DNA of 64,000 bases from Sthenelais limicola (GCA_942159475.1 OW804096.1:137339791-137403790), one strand, 5' to 3'. Positions 44,511 through 56,335 are shown, counted from the stretch's first letter. A program made the numbers and translations. The notes: a model not told the origin generated them from the sequence alone.

Positions 44511-44744
44511 AGGTCAGATTTTCAGAAAATGTACAATTGGCAGCTCTATACATTTAGTAAATTCTGCTAAAGTTGGCTGACAAATGATGAATACCGGGTA
44601 TATCTGAGTATACTTGGTATCGCATCGATTTAAAGTATCAGTTCTGTTATGTTAAACTACATTTTGAAGCTCATTTTTGTCTTAAATGTGTGTTATTTGA
44701 GAGGATTGAGGAAGGGGAATGTACATTTTCTGAAAATCTGACCC
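44511..44744. mobile_element. family A MITE
   Basis: Complete; left end AGGTCAG; ATAT on both sides. Confidence 0.9.
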
Positions 44745-45052
44745 ATATACCAATAAAGACCATAAACCTTTCTGCGGACAGTAGGCGAAGCTCTTGGTTC
44801 TCTTGTCACTACCAAGAAACAGCAAAATCGTTTGTCACTAAGAAAATAACACACATCCCCAAAAGGAATAAACTTAATGCTTGCGTGTAAAACGTTACTT
44901 AATGTGGTAAAAGATAACACAAATTAAATGGAAAAATGAATTAGAAAATAGTATTTACCAACGAAGACATAAAATATGTACGGACAATGCTCACATATAA
45001 CCAGGGTTTGTTTAGCTCAAAAACGCAAAACTCTGCATGGCCGAAATCATAT

Positions 45053-45287
45053 GGGTCAGATTGTCAAAAAATGTACAATCTACAGTTCTACAACTCTCCC
45101 GAATTCTGCTAAATTAAATTGAATACTAACAAATACGTATACTTTGTATATCTGAGTGTATTCTGTATATTATTCATTCAATAAATCTGCCTGTTGAACT
45201 GTATTTTGAACCTGATTTTCGTCTTAGATTTGGGTTATTTGAAGGGATTGGAGAAGGACAAGGGTACACTTTCTGAAGACTTGACCC
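45053..45287. mobile_element. family A MITE
   Basis: Complete but diverged; ATAT on both sides. Confidence 0.9.
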
Positions 45288-45530
45288 ATATGATCAAAAT
45301 ATTTCTATCTAACATTCCGTCATTTGCTTCAGTTGCTATTCACAAGGGGGATTATGGCTTAAGCCTGAATGGGGGATCATTTTAAATGACCAGAAATAAA
45401 GCAAACAAGGGATTTGTATGACGGGTCCCTGGAGGGTAAAGATCGACCGCTGGGTGTTATTGACAATGGCTTACATACAGGTCAGATTTTCAGAAAATGT
45501 ACAATTCGTCTTCACCAATCCTCTCAAATA

Positions 45531-45737
45531 CTGTAAACGTATTAATGTTCGCGTAGTATTTATTTTCGCTGTTTTCGCGCACACTTCTTTCTGCGCGAAA
45601 ATAAATCCTGCGCAAAAGGAATAATTAATAAACAAGGTGTGGGACTACCTTGCTGCGCGAATTTAAATCCGCGCGAAAAGGTGTCAAAGTTCTTAGTGCG
45701 CAAAAATGTATCTGCGCGAAAATTAATACGTTTACAG
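45531..45737. mobile_element. family E TIR element, TA target site
   Basis: 207 bp from CTGTAAACGTATTAAT to its inverse, flanked by TA. The interior repeats GCGCGAAAAT-type words in both orientations. Confidence 0.85.
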
Positions 45738-45822
45738 TAATCCAAATTTAAGACGAAAATGAGCTTCAAAATGTAGTTTAACATAATAGAACTGATACTT
45801 TAAATCAATGCGATACCAAATA

Positions 45823-46288
45823 TTAAGATATAACTAAACACGAGCTGCATATGGGGCAACGTATTCACAAAACGCAAGTGACTTTTGGTGAGTGTCTTTC
45901 ACAAGTGCCGAAGGCACGCGTGAAAGACACTCACCAAAAGGCACAAGCGTTTTGTGAATGCGTTGCCCCATATGCAGCTCAAGTTTAGTTATATTTTTAT
46001 GCCATGATATATATTTAAGAGTTATTTAAGAGTTATTTACCTTCATTTCATGTCTCGCAACCCTCTGACTCGGCAAAAACAAGCGCCTACAACGTTGCGT
46101 CATGAAATGAGCGTCATGAAATGAGCGTCATTGATTGGCGCAGCTAGAATTACGTAACCAATCAAAATAGCAGGAGTAAATTGGTTGCATTCGAAAAGCG
46201 GATTCCGCTAGTGAAATCCAGGCATGTTTATGCCATGGTCTAATCTGGCCATGTTTTTGTGGATACGCACAGCTATCATGGCATAAAT
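45823..46288. mobile_element. family F element with 167-bp palindrome
   Basis: The first part is an inverted repeat with 75-nt arms (45,828-45,902 and 45,920-45,994, about 70 paired) and a 17-nt loop that itself pairs (GTGCC...GGCAC). The second part is bounded by TTTATGCCATGATA and its inverse. Homologous in inverse order to 38,195-38,640. Confidence 0.75.
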
Positions 46289-46386
46289 TCAGATATACCC
46301 GGTATTCATCATTTTTCAGCTTAATTTAAGAGCAGTTCCTAAATGGATACAGCTGCCAATTGTACATTTTTCTGAAGGTCTGACCC

Positions 46387-46647
46387 ACATAGGTATTACA
46401 TGATCATGGGTGAATGCTTCAACACATGTACAATTGCCTTCACCAAAGATTTTAAAGATTGTTTTATTCAGGAGATTACATATTGCTGATCTTTTTTCTT
46501 CTTTTTAAGGATTTTATTTATACTTGGGATACAGGATCCCTAATTTGGGTTTGTTATCGACTCCAAGTCCCGCATTCACAAAAAAAACATTGAGTATCAG
46601 AATTCGGTCATTGATTTGATATAATCATAAGAAAAGTCTTAGGAATA
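46387..46647. other. intergenic, retroposon-like scraps
   Basis: A short family A scrap near 46,420 and GATTGTTTTATTCAGGAG at about 46,458, a possible inverted retroposon tail. Confidence 0.35.
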
Positions 46648-46887
46648 ATGCTGGACCCACACATTCAAGAACTCAGAGCCGAATTGGTCTTAAGACAATT
46701 CGTAAGAATTCAAAATCATTCTTAAGAAGCATACTTGAGTTCGGTAATGTGTGGGCTTTCCTAGGAGGAAACCTCCAATTCATATGCCGAATCGTGGGTT
46801 TTTACAGAAATTCATAGGCAATATTTTGGACTTTTTGTGAGTTCCAAATTCGTACGAATTGCGAGTTCATGAATGTGTGGGCCCGGC
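46648..46887. mobile_element. family K TIR element
   Basis: About 240 bp between ATGCTGGACCCACACATTCA and the inverse (TGAATGTGTGGGCCCGGC). Flanks ATA and TTA are a possible imperfect 3-bp duplication, which would suit PIF/Harbinger. Confidence 0.65.
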
Positions 46888-47187
46888 TTAAGGATCAATA
46901 GAATGGCCGCCACTCAGGCTATTACAGCCGAGTGCTCTCAGCCATTCCTGCTCTCACTATATAATATCAAAGATCATGTCCATTACATAATACTATTTAA
47001 AATCTAAGTTTAAATCCAATATTCAATGTTTTACATGTAAATATAATTTCTGTACTAATAAAGACGGAAGGTATACGGAAAAAGCTACTTTGTAATCTCG
47101 TTTTTTGCCATCTACTAATTCATTATTTGAGATATTATTATTATCAATCTTTTCATTAGTAAATACAAGAAAATGCAGAATTAAACA
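46888..47187. other. intergenic, no gene seen
   Basis: A+T-rich; no element recognised. Confidence 0.4.
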
Positions 47188-47256
47188 CCCCTCCACCCCT
47201 CCACCCCTCCACCCCTCCACCCCTCCACCCCTCCACCTCCACCTCCACCTCCACCA
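47188..47256. repeat. CCACCCCT tandem repeat
   Basis: 8-bp units (CCACCCCT) changing to 6-bp CCACCT units, immediately left of a family A copy. Confidence 0.9.
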
Positions 47257-47270
47257 CAGCGCATACATGT

Positions 47271-47505
47271 GGGTCAGATTTTCAGAAAATGTACAATTCG
47301 CCTTCACCAATCCTCTCAAATAGCCCACATTTAAGACAAAAATAAGCTTCAAAATGCAGTTTAACATAACGGAACTGATACTTTAAATCAATGCAATACC
47401 AAATATACTCAGATATACCCGGTATTCTTCATTTTTCAGCCTAAATTATCAGAATTTCCTAAATGTGTATAGCTGCCAATTGTACATTTTCTGAAAATCT
47501 GACCC
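47271..47505. mobile_element. family A MITE
   Basis: Complete, ATGT on both sides. Confidence 0.92.
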
Positions 47506-47814
47506 ATGTACGTCTAAACAGGATTAATTATCTAGTAACACAATCTTCTAAAGTAACCAAGTTTAAGAGAATAAGCCACCCTCTATTAGTACATATCACT
47601 GAAACCAAAGAGATTGTTTAATATCAGCATGAGCAATTTAAATTCTTTAAAAGTAACATTTGTCAGCAGAATTTACTGAAATATGTGAAGCTTATAAGGG
47701 TAGATGAGGCATTGGGCACCTGTAACTGTAAACTAGTTTCCCTGTTCAGATTAAAACTCCGACTAAGAAAATAAATTTTAAAATAAAATGTGTAAAGCCA
47801 CCGATTCTACATTT
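47506..47814. other. intergenic, no gene seen
   Basis: Nothing recognised between two MITEs. Confidence 0.4.
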
Positions 47815-48220
47815 GTGATGTGTTTCAGGAAAATGAGTCATAAGTCGCAAAATTTATATTTTTCAAAGTGTTTTTTTCACAAGATCACATTTTTGGAATG
47901 TTCTAATTTTTGGAGGGTTTATCACTTATAGCTCTATTAATCGATGTATCACATTTCAGGACAATCTATGTAATATATCTTAACGTTATAAAGATCCCCA
48001 TATGAACTACATTTAGTTACTTTACTGTTTATTGACCCCCAGAAATATTGGAAACTTTTTTTTTCAAAAACGAAATGTCAAACTTAAAATCTAGAAAAAT
48101 TTATTATTTTATTAGACTGTTTACTATCATTGGAATCGGCATGATCTCATCTTTTCAAATATGATTATATCTCAAAATCTATTTTTTCGACTTATGACTC
48201 ATTTTCCTGAAACACATCAC
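47815..48220. mobile_element. family B MITE
   Basis: 406 bp with ATTT duplicated on both sides. Confidence 0.92.
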
Positions 48221-48374
48221 ATTTGTGGTTAACTTGACCCACATGATACTTGCCCGCTTGTTGAGAGGGCTAATATAGTGTATAATAGTCGTGCTGCCAA
48301 AATATACATGTATGCAAGTGCCTCCATTATATGTATTATATAATGGGTAAAGTCGCCTCAATATTTACTATTGT

Positions 48375-48490
48375 TCTTCAGCAATCCTCAAATAGCCAGA
48401 ATCTAAAACAAAAAAAGTAGGTTCAAAATACAGTTTAATATAACCAAACAGGACCTTTGAATCCATGCAATGCCATATATATAATCATAT
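48375..48490. mobile_element. family A internal fragment
   Basis: Matches the family A interior (GCAATCCTCAAATAGCC to CCATGCAATGCC); both TIRs missing. Confidence 0.6.
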
Positions 48491-48656
48491 TAAAGCTTAA
48501 AAGTGGCACTTGCTGATCATAGAACTCATTCATGAGAGTTTAGTCAAAGTTATAGTAGTTGAATACTATAGAACCCCCCTTTACCCATGTCTTTCCTGAT
48601 TTGATCATAATTATCAACTCATATTTGTGATGTTTTCCTAGCTTTCCTGTTGAAAA

Positions 48657-48683
48657 TTATTTTGGTCTGCCAGACCAAAATAA
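48657..48683. repeat. perfect 12-3-12 inverted repeat
   Basis: TTATTTTGGTCT / GCC / inverse. It is followed by a locally CpG-richer stretch (48,685-48,800) with several ACGTCA- and TGACG-type words, which might mark a promoter, but no gene follows. Confidence 0.7.
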
Positions 48684-49511
48684 CTCTGGCGCAGCACAGA
48701 CGTTACGCAAGTACCAATGACGCACATGCATTCCTTGACGGCCGTCATTGACGCATTGTCAGAGCGAACGTCATGATGTAAACAAAGCTATACCGTAACA
48801 ACTCTCTCTCACTGGATGTATATATAATGTGTATTCGATCTGCACAAAGCCTGTGGGATACATTTCGCACCAAAATCGGCATATTGGAAGTATTTTAAAG
48901 AAGTTGAATATAGGTTTAGATATATTAAATAAACAGATACATGCAAGTTTCCTGCTGCGGAGGGTTACATCAAATTGTTGTGACGTCCTGTGTCAGTCTG
49001 TCATTATGACCCAGTTATTGCTGTTTCAAAATGAAACCATGTTAGGCCTGTTTTGTTTAATTTCCATTGTTGTTTCCTGGTCAAATTTCTGAGCATAGAC
49101 TAGGTTGATAAATGATTCGTTATCTATAAGATATGACATGTAGGTCACAAAAAGTCAATTCATTGTAATTGCATGATTACTCTGCAGGAGCACCCAGGAA
49201 AAACTGTTGTTTGCAAATTGGACCGTTCATGTTTTATATTTGTATGTAAGATACCAACAATGGGCAATAGAAGTATACTACTTATATATAGAGAGTAAGA
49301 TCAGAAAGTCTGAAAACAGCAGCTCTACACACACATAATAAACATAAGTAGGCTAACAAATTATCCTATTATCTTCTATAGGGGATTACAAGATTTTTTG
49401 TAATTCTTTCGCTTTCTCATGCAATGATGTCATGAGGTCCAGGTCTACGGTTTACACAAATTTGAAGGAGAATTTCCAGCATTCCAGCTTTTTTGAGGAT
49501 ATCGGTGCTTA
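48684..49511. other. intergenic; possible CpG-richer regulatory patch
   Basis: After the CpG-richer stretch the DNA is A+T-rich. An 87-codon frame at 48,829-49,092 has no domain support. Confidence 0.3.
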
Positions 49512-49991
49512 ATGCTGGGTTCCACTGGCTGGCTACTACTCCCGCTGCTCTTCCTGTTTCTTTGCTCCCGCTTCTTTAGAAGCAGAAGCAGACAACTGAA
49601 GGTATACCGGAATGGGTGCTATTGCCCCGCTACTTCCACCGCTACTTCTAACACTGCTCAGAAATGTAAGCAGACAATATTTTTTTTTCACATACAAATG
49701 GATGCATCAAGTAATGTGAGAAGTAGTGTAGAGTGGTGCCATTGCCCCGCTTTAGCCCCCGCTACTTCCCGCTACCTCCCACTACAAAGTAGCGGCCACT
49801 TCAAACATGTTTGATCGATGCGGGAGCACTCTACGCTTTGAAAATGCTCCAAAAGAAGCGGGAAGTAACGTGGCTTTCTAGCGGGGGCCAATAGCACCCA
49901 TCCTCGTTAACCTCCTGCTTCTGCTCCCACTTCTTTCATCAAGAAGCAGGCGCAGTAGCGGGAGAAGTAGCCGGCCAGTGGAACCCAGCCC
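49512..49991. mobile_element. family G TIR element, TTA target site (PIF/Harbinger-like)
   Basis: 480 bp, ends ATGCTGGGTTCCACTGGCTG and the inverse (GCCGGCCAGTGGAACCCAGC), flanked by TTA on both sides. The interior is an extended imperfect hairpin of GCGGGAGTAG- and GCTACTTCC-type words. The TTA duplication suggests PIF/Harbinger. Confidence 0.8.
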
Positions 49992-50204
49992 TTAGAGCGC
50001 ACTTTATTGCACCTCTCAAGTGGAATGTACATATACAAAAAAGTAATTTTCAACTTTCAGGTAGAGGATATCCCCACAACTATGAGGTATATAATAATAT
50101 TGTTGCTAAATTTAGTTTTTAAGAAAAGAAGTAAAATCTTCATCATGGGCAAAACCATATCAGTTACATTCAACCATTTTATAAGTTATTAGCAAACTAC
50201 CTGT
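49992..50204. other. intergenic, no gene seen
   Basis: A+T-rich spacer. Confidence 0.4.
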
Positions 50205-50670
50205 CCTCCGGAGGGTCACCCTCTTCCTCTCACTGCCTCTCCCCTCTCTCCCCGTCCCTACCTGCCTTCTCCTCTATCCTGCCCTATTCGCTCTCCCCCT
50301 CTTCTCGCTCTATCCTCTTGTCCCTCAACCTATCCGATTTCTCCCACCCTGTCCCACTGCTTCTTTCATTTTCTCCCTCCCTCTCCTACCCTCTCCCTCC
50401 CTCCGTCTCTCTCCCCCACCCTCTCACTCCCCTCCCTCTTTCCTCTCCCCATCCTCTCCCTCCTGCCTTTCTCTCCCTCTTCCCTTTTCTCTCTATCCTA
50501 TTCTCCCTCTCTCTCTCCCTATCTGATTTCTCCAACCCTCTCCCTCTGCTTCTTCGCTCTCCTCATTTCCCATCTGATTTCTGATCTCTCTCCCCTAACC
50601 TCCCCTCACCTCTCTTTTTCCTTGCTCTCCCCCTCTCTCTCTGATCTCTCTCCCTCTCTCTCCCATTGCA
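50205..50670. repeat. pyrimidine-rich block starting at GTCCTCCGGAGG
   Basis: About 460 bp almost all C/T. It begins with AGCAAACTACCTGTCCTCCG, the inverse of the end of the purine-rich block at 51,905-52,165 (CGGAGGACGGGTACTTTGCT). The blocks are therefore inverted copies of one repeat family with a defined end. Confidence 0.75.
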
Positions 50671-50828
50671 ACTTGCAGGACGCATCGCTGGGGAATCTCA
50701 CATTGCAGGGACAGTGGGACATAAATAACATTGTCTCAGAAAGACCCAGAATGGCTCTCCCAAAGGCTTCCCCAACATTCTCTGGCTAAAAATAGTTGTA
50801 TATAGGACATAACTGAAAAACTAAAAAG

Positions 50829-51240
50829 GGCTTCAAAAACACATTTCCACCCCAAATGCCTTCACAAACCACATACGCTGTCCTCCGGAGAGGGTTGACG
50901 GAACTGTACAGATCAGAAAAACCGTTGGTCAAATAATAGATTCCGAGAACATGTCACCTGTCTTCACATATATTATACAAATACAAGCCTAGCTCCTGAT
51001 GCAGTTGAGGACAGACACACACAGGAAGGCACTAAATCCATATAATATAAGAGTAGAGCGATTTCTACGAAAAGAGGAAAAAAGAAAAGGTAGAAAGAGG
51101 AGTTTCTTTGTCCCGAATGTTCTGGGAATTTGTTGTATTACAAACCACTTTACTCATCTGTAGAGGTCTGTCCCCCCTCTCTGGATGTCGTCGTATGTTG
51201 TTTGTGAAGGTATTTGGTTTGGAAATGTGATTTTGAAGCC
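50829..51240. mobile_element. family J TIR element
   Basis: About 410 bp with TIRs of roughly 75 bp (GGCTTCAAAAACACATTTCC... and its inverse). The interior includes TTTCTACGAAAAGAGG, shared inversely with about 25,610-25,640. No coding capacity. Confidence 0.65.
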
Positions 51241-51904
51241 TTTATTAAATCGGGATACACACACTCTATTTATAGCCTGGGAAAGCCCCTGTGAGATACT
51301 ACGTCATTAGCCACAAAAAATGTAAAAAAAAATTTATTTTACTGGACCATGCCATTATTTCTCTTGGGAAACTCAATTAACTGGAAAATCTTGAATTGTA
51401 CAAATTGTGAACAATATTGTTGGAATGCCAATTTCGAAACGATCTCAAATTTGAGCTCCCTGTCAAGACCTCCTGAGGGTCTAAACAGGGGCTCAAATTG
51501 CTTTTTGAATACAGGCCCTACTGGAAAAGGGTGCTTTCACCCATAAACATATATTACATCAAACACAAAATGTATGTGAAGCAAGTAAAATATACAGTTT
51601 AATGTTAAAAGAATTATTAAGTTTTAAAAAAATATGTTACATAGTTTTCAGTTCAATTTTTGTTTTTTGTCAGACACCCTCAATCTACTGAATGATTTTC
51701 CACATTAAATCAGCTTATTGGGAGTGTTGTACATGTAGAGTCAGGTAATTTGAAGGAAAGTGCACATATTGGCAGTGTATCTGGCCCCTACTACAGGGGC
51801 CCTTACCAGGACTTTAGGGGCCCACTACCCCTCTGAGTTAGGGGGCCACAGGGGACATTTTAAGGAGTCTAGGGGGGACCCTCTCCTGGTACCGCCACTG
51901 TACA
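51241..51904. other. intergenic, no gene seen
   Basis: A+T-rich, poly-A near 51,320. Nothing recognised. Confidence 0.4.
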
Positions 51905-52165
51905 TGCAGGGGAGTTGAAGAGAGGAGGATGGGAGGGAGAGGATGTAGGGGAAGGGACAGAGGGAAGGAAGAGAAAGCAAGGAGGGGGAACATGAGGAAC
52001 AGGGGAGGGAGCAGGGTGTGTGTGTGTGTGGGGGGGAAATCGGAGATGGGGTTAGGAGAGAAAAACAGGTATGACAGACAGAGAAGAAGCGGAGGGAAAA
52101 GATCGAGGGAGAGGGGGAAGTGTGGGGAGAGAGGGGGACCGTCCGGAGGACGGGTACTTTGCTAG
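51905..52165. repeat. purine-rich block, inverse of 50,205-50,670
   Basis: G/A-rich with a (TG)n/G-run segment at 52,016-52,037; ends CCGTCCGGAGGACGGG. Potential triplex- or quadruplex-forming DNA. Confidence 0.75.
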
Positions 52166-52267
52166 TGTAATATAAAAGTCGAACTAACATGATATTGTTG
52201 CCAAATTTAGTATACACAAATTATGGATTAATTGCGTATGCATATGTGAGGGGGAAATGTCCTATAT

Positions 52268-52501
52268 GGGTCAGATTTTCAGAAAATATACAATTGGCAG
52301 CTCTACACATTTAGGAAATTCTCGTAAATTAGGCTGAAAAACGCTAAATACCGGGTATATCTGAGTATATTTGGTATTGCCGTGATTTAAAGTATCAGTT
52401 CTGTTATGTTAAACTGCATTTTGAAGCTCATTTGTGTATGAAATTTGGTTATTTGAGAGGATTGGTGAAGGCTGATTGTACATTCTCTGAAAATGTGACC
52501 C
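52268..52501. mobile_element. family A MITE
   Basis: Both TIRs present; flanks ATAT and ACAT. Confidence 0.88.
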
Positions 52502-52635
52502 ACATCCATTCATATTTCATTACCCCACCCACCAGGCACAGCACATAAATAATAACCCGTCCCTCTAGTGAACTTCAAGTGGTCCCCTTACTCAATGACA
52601 AGTGGACTAGTCAAATACACCAGCAGTTGGTTTAA

Positions 52636-52870
52636 GGGTCAGATCTTCAGAAAATGTACAATTCAACTTCGCTACTCTTCTCAAATAACTAACATTTTAG
52701 ACGAAAATAAAGTTCAAAGTACAGTTCAACCTAACTAAACAGATTGCCAGAATCAATGCAATGGCGAATACACTCGAATTCACCTAATATTGACCAAATT
52801 GCAGCCTCATTTAGCAGAATTTACTAAATGTGTACAGCTGCCAGTTGTACATTTTCTGAAAATCTGACCC
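52636..52870. mobile_element. family A MITE
   Basis: Both TIRs present; flanks TTAA and TAAA. Confidence 0.88.
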
Positions 52871-53350
52871 TAAAAGCCTTTCATATCTAGCACCCACCAC
52901 CCACCTCTATATATATGTATGCCTGGTGTTTGTGTGTATGACCACTAGACACATGCTAGTGTATACTATATAGGCCACATGTATACCTTCTTCCTGGAAT
53001 ATCTGTGTTAAAACCACAATGTAGAGAAACTAAACCAAAACAAAGAATACACCCGGACCGAGGGACAGCGTGTCTCATACATGGATGTATAAGGATGGAC
53101 TTTGTGTGTCTGTATTTAAGGACTATTTAAGGACTATTTATGGACTTAAGGACTGTATATTATAAGGTAAGGTGCTGTAGGAAGATGTATTTTAACGATG
53201 GGGGAGTGAGTGCATGTTCTGGGGAGATTAAAATAGGGTTCTTTGAGTTATTGCGCTTGAAGTATAGCACGACTTTATGATCTTTACTCGTTAGTTCCAC
53301 TGGCTTGGTACCACTGGTATTAAAGGGTCATAAAACCTCTACATATATAT
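52871..53350. other. intergenic, no gene seen
   Basis: Contains a repeated TTTAAGGACTA (about 53,116-53,140). No gene. Confidence 0.4.
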
Positions 53351-53585
53351 GGGTCAGATTTTCAGAAAATGTACAATTGGCAGCTCTACACATTTAGGAA
53401 ATTCTCCTGCATTAGGCTGAAAAATGATGAATACCGGATATATCTTGGTATATTTAGTATCGCATTGATTTAAAATATGAGTTCTGTTATGTTAAACTGC
53501 ATTTTAAAGCCCATTTCTGTCTTAAATGTGGGTTATTTGAGAGGATTGGTGAAGGTGAATTGTACATTTTCTGACAATCTCACAA
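53351..53585. mobile_element. family A MITE
   Basis: Complete; right end degraded to CTCACAA; ATAT on both sides. Confidence 0.88.
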
Positions 53586-53599
53586 ATATATGGATATGT

Positions 53600-53846
53600 G
53601 GGTCAGATTTTCAGAAAATGTACAATTAGAAGCTGTACACATTTAGTAAATTCTGCTAAATTAGGCTGCAATTCGGTCAATTCTAGATCAATTCGAGTAC
53701 ATATATATATATATATAATTCGGCATTGCATTGATTCTAGCAATCGTTTAGGTTGAACTGTATTTTGAACTTTATATTCGTCTGAAATTAGGGTTATTTG
53801 AGAGAATTAGTGAAGGTGAATTGTACAGTTTCTTGCGACTTCACCC
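53600..53846. mobile_element. family A MITE with internal (AT)n
   Basis: Only 14 bp after the previous copy. An AT run at about 53,700-53,717 lies in its interior. Flanks ATGT and ACAT. Confidence 0.88.
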
Positions 53847-54076
53847 ACATGTTAAGTCTAAGCTAGTGTATACAGTTATGTCAAGGGGCGTTTTAATGAG
53901 ACATTCTAACTTAAAATATTTCTTGTAGAGTTATTTTCCCTTGCTGAGGTAAGACATTACTAAGTTGTGAATAAAGAATATTGTGCATATAGGACATCCC
54001 TTCACTGATAGTACCTTACAAGCTGCTTATTAAAGAAAGGCAGTAAAGAATGGAAACTATTAGGGAAATATTAGAT

Positions 54077-54311
54077 GGGTCATATTTTCAGAAAATGTAC
54101 AATTGGCAGCTGTACGCAGTTAGGAAATTCTGCTAAATTAGGCTGCAATTTGGCCAATACTGGGTAAATCCGAGTATATTCAGCATTGCATTGATTCTAG
54201 CAATCTATTTGGTTAGGTTGAACTGCATTTTGAACTTTATTTTAGTCTGACATTTGGGTTATTTCAGAGAATTGGTGAAGTTGAATTGTACATTTTTAGA
54301 AAATCTGACCC
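54077..54311. mobile_element. family A MITE
   Basis: Complete; AGAT on both sides, showing the target is not restricted to ATAT. Confidence 0.9.
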
Positions 54312-54589
54312 AGATACGGATTTAAGGTTGTTTACGCCGCAGCAACGTGTTGACGTTGCTTATATAACTTGGTAACCCTTATTGTTGCGTTTCATTTGAT
54401 TTTTTAAATTAAGGATCGTATACATTTCCATACATTGAGACCAAATATTCTCAGTATAGCCTGATTTTATCATATAAATTATTCGTAAATTCTCAAGTAA
54501 GAAATAATTAAGTGTAGTATAGCAATTAGACGTAATTATACAAAATGTATCCATCAAATTAAATCACATCAAGTCTAACTGGTATATAT

Positions 54590-54820
54590 GGGTCAGATCG
54601 TCAGAAAATGTATAATTCGCCTTCACCAATCCTCTCAAATAACCCAAATGTCAGACGAAAATAAAGTTCAAAATACAGTTCAACCTAACCAGATTGCTAG
54701 AGTCAATGCAATGCGGAATATACTCGAATTTACCCAGTATTGACCAAATAGCAGCCTTATTTAGCAGAATTTACTAAATTTGTGCAGCTGCCAATTGTAC
54801 ATTTTCTTAAAATCTGACCC
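54590..54820. mobile_element. family A MITE
   Basis: Complete, ATAT on both sides. Confidence 0.9.
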
Positions 54821-54951
54821 ATATTAACGGTACTCACACAGTAATGATATGTTTTTAAAATAACCATTCACCTGTGCCGTGCCCTCACACATAAACCATA
54901 GTTAGTAAGAACACGTCGATCCTGATAATTACACATTGACATTATAATTAT

Positions 54952-55459
54952 GTGATGTGTTACGGGAAAGTGGGTCACAAGTCGCTAAAGTAAAGTATGT
55001 AAAGTTAGTTAAATATACTCCTTAGTATAGGATAATCTCAGATATACATGGATATTCGATAGCCAGTTTTCAAATTTGGTACACGTATTCATGCTACTAA
55101 CAGCGCTAAGCACTACAAGGATAACAACATTCTGAGAAAGGGTTTTTTTGTGTGTTTTTTTAAAAAAAAGCTTTTATTCAGTCTGTCAACAGAAACCACT
55201 TCTTCCTCCGGGGTCGATCACATCAATAATACATCGTACCCTCTCTCTATTATATTCAATGTCAAATAATGCAGGTAAAAGCGAAAGAAAATGAACGGAC
55301 ATATACAGAACTTCTTAGTATATCACCCAAAATGGTTTCTTCACGACATATATTTAAAAGAGAACCAGCACTTAGAGAAAGGGTTCTTGAGAATAAAATT
55401 TAATCCCATTGAGAAATATCAATTTTGCGACGTGTAACTCATTTTCCATTAACACAGCA
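54952..55459. mobile_element. family B MITE, diverged, with retroposon inside
   Basis: The left end GTGATGTGTTACGGGAAAG and the degraded right end (TTAACACAGCAT) enclose a shortened interior plus an insertion at 55,143-55,374. Confidence 0.75.
55143..55374 (-). mobile_element. minus-strand retroposon with 9-bp target duplication
   Basis: 232 bp beginning with a T-rich tract (poly(A) tail of a minus-strand copy) and CTTTTATTCAG (AATAAA inverse), flanked by GAGAAAGGG (55,134-55,142 and 55,375-55,383). The form is that of a SINE or 5'-truncated LINE. Confidence 0.75.
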
Positions 55460-55485
55460 TGATTTTCCCTCACCCATCCACATAT

Positions 55486-55720
55486 GGGTCAGATTTTCGG
55501 GAAAAGTACAATTCGCGTTCACCAATCCTCTCAAAAAACCCAAATTTAAGACAAAAATCAGGGTTTAAATATAGTTTAACAAAACCTAACATGCTGTTTG
55601 AACCAAGGAAATACTAAACATACTCAGATATACCTAGTATTGACGATTTTTCGGTCTAATTTAGTATAATTTACTATATGTGTAGAGCTGCCAATTGTAC
55701 ATTTTCTGAAAATCTGAACC
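55486..55720. mobile_element. family A MITE
   Basis: Complete, ATAT on both sides. Confidence 0.9.
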
Positions 55721-55897
55721 ATATAATTATAGATTTGGACCAGGTTAAGGACTTATCATAATAAAAGATTACTCTCTGCATTGATATAAGCCAGGATTTA
55801 AACAACAATAAGAGTAATATGATGAGAGTCGGGTAGGATCAAGCTGGTGGTATTGACCTAGCAGGGACCTGTTGCATGATAAATAACTCTTTAAAAT

Positions 55898-56284
55898 GTG
55901 ATCTATTTTAGGAAAATGAGTCATAAGTCACGAAATATTGATTTTAAAATGTCATCATATTTGAAAAGAGGGGATCAAGCCGATTCCAATGATAGTAAAC
56001 CTAATAAGTATTTCTATATTAAATTTGTAAGTTTGATATTTTTATTTTTGAAAATTAAAGTTTGCAATTTTTCTGGATGGGTTAATTACCAGTAAAGTAA
56101 CTAAATATACTTCATAGAAGGGCCTTCAAAACGCAGGAATACATTCCATTCATTCCATTAGGTACAATGTCCTGAAACTTGTTACATGGATTCACATGTT
56201 TTAAGTGCTACCCCATTAAGAATCAGAACACTTTGAAAAGTATAAATTTTGAGACTTGTGACTGATTTTACTGGAACACCTCAC
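55898..56284. mobile_element. family B MITE
   Basis: 387 bp with AAAT duplicated on both sides. Confidence 0.92.
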
Positions 56285-56335
56285 AAATGTTTCTTAAAAT
56301 GTTTGTTTAAGTAGGAATAACAGCGTTGTATGTAT

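Larger units (their letters stand above)
45480..46386. mobile_element. family A MITE carrying two later insertions
   Basis: The left end is at about 45,480 and the right end at 46,386. Family A order resumes after element E (45,531-45,737) and again after element F (45,823-46,288). Its own length is about 230 bp. Confidence 0.85.

Noticed and set aside
50318..50584. 88-codon Ser/Pro/Leu frame
   Set aside because: Product of the pyrimidine-rich block; no domain and no splice context.
51825..52217. 130-codon minus-strand frame
   Set aside because: Runs through the purine-rich block; low-complexity translation.
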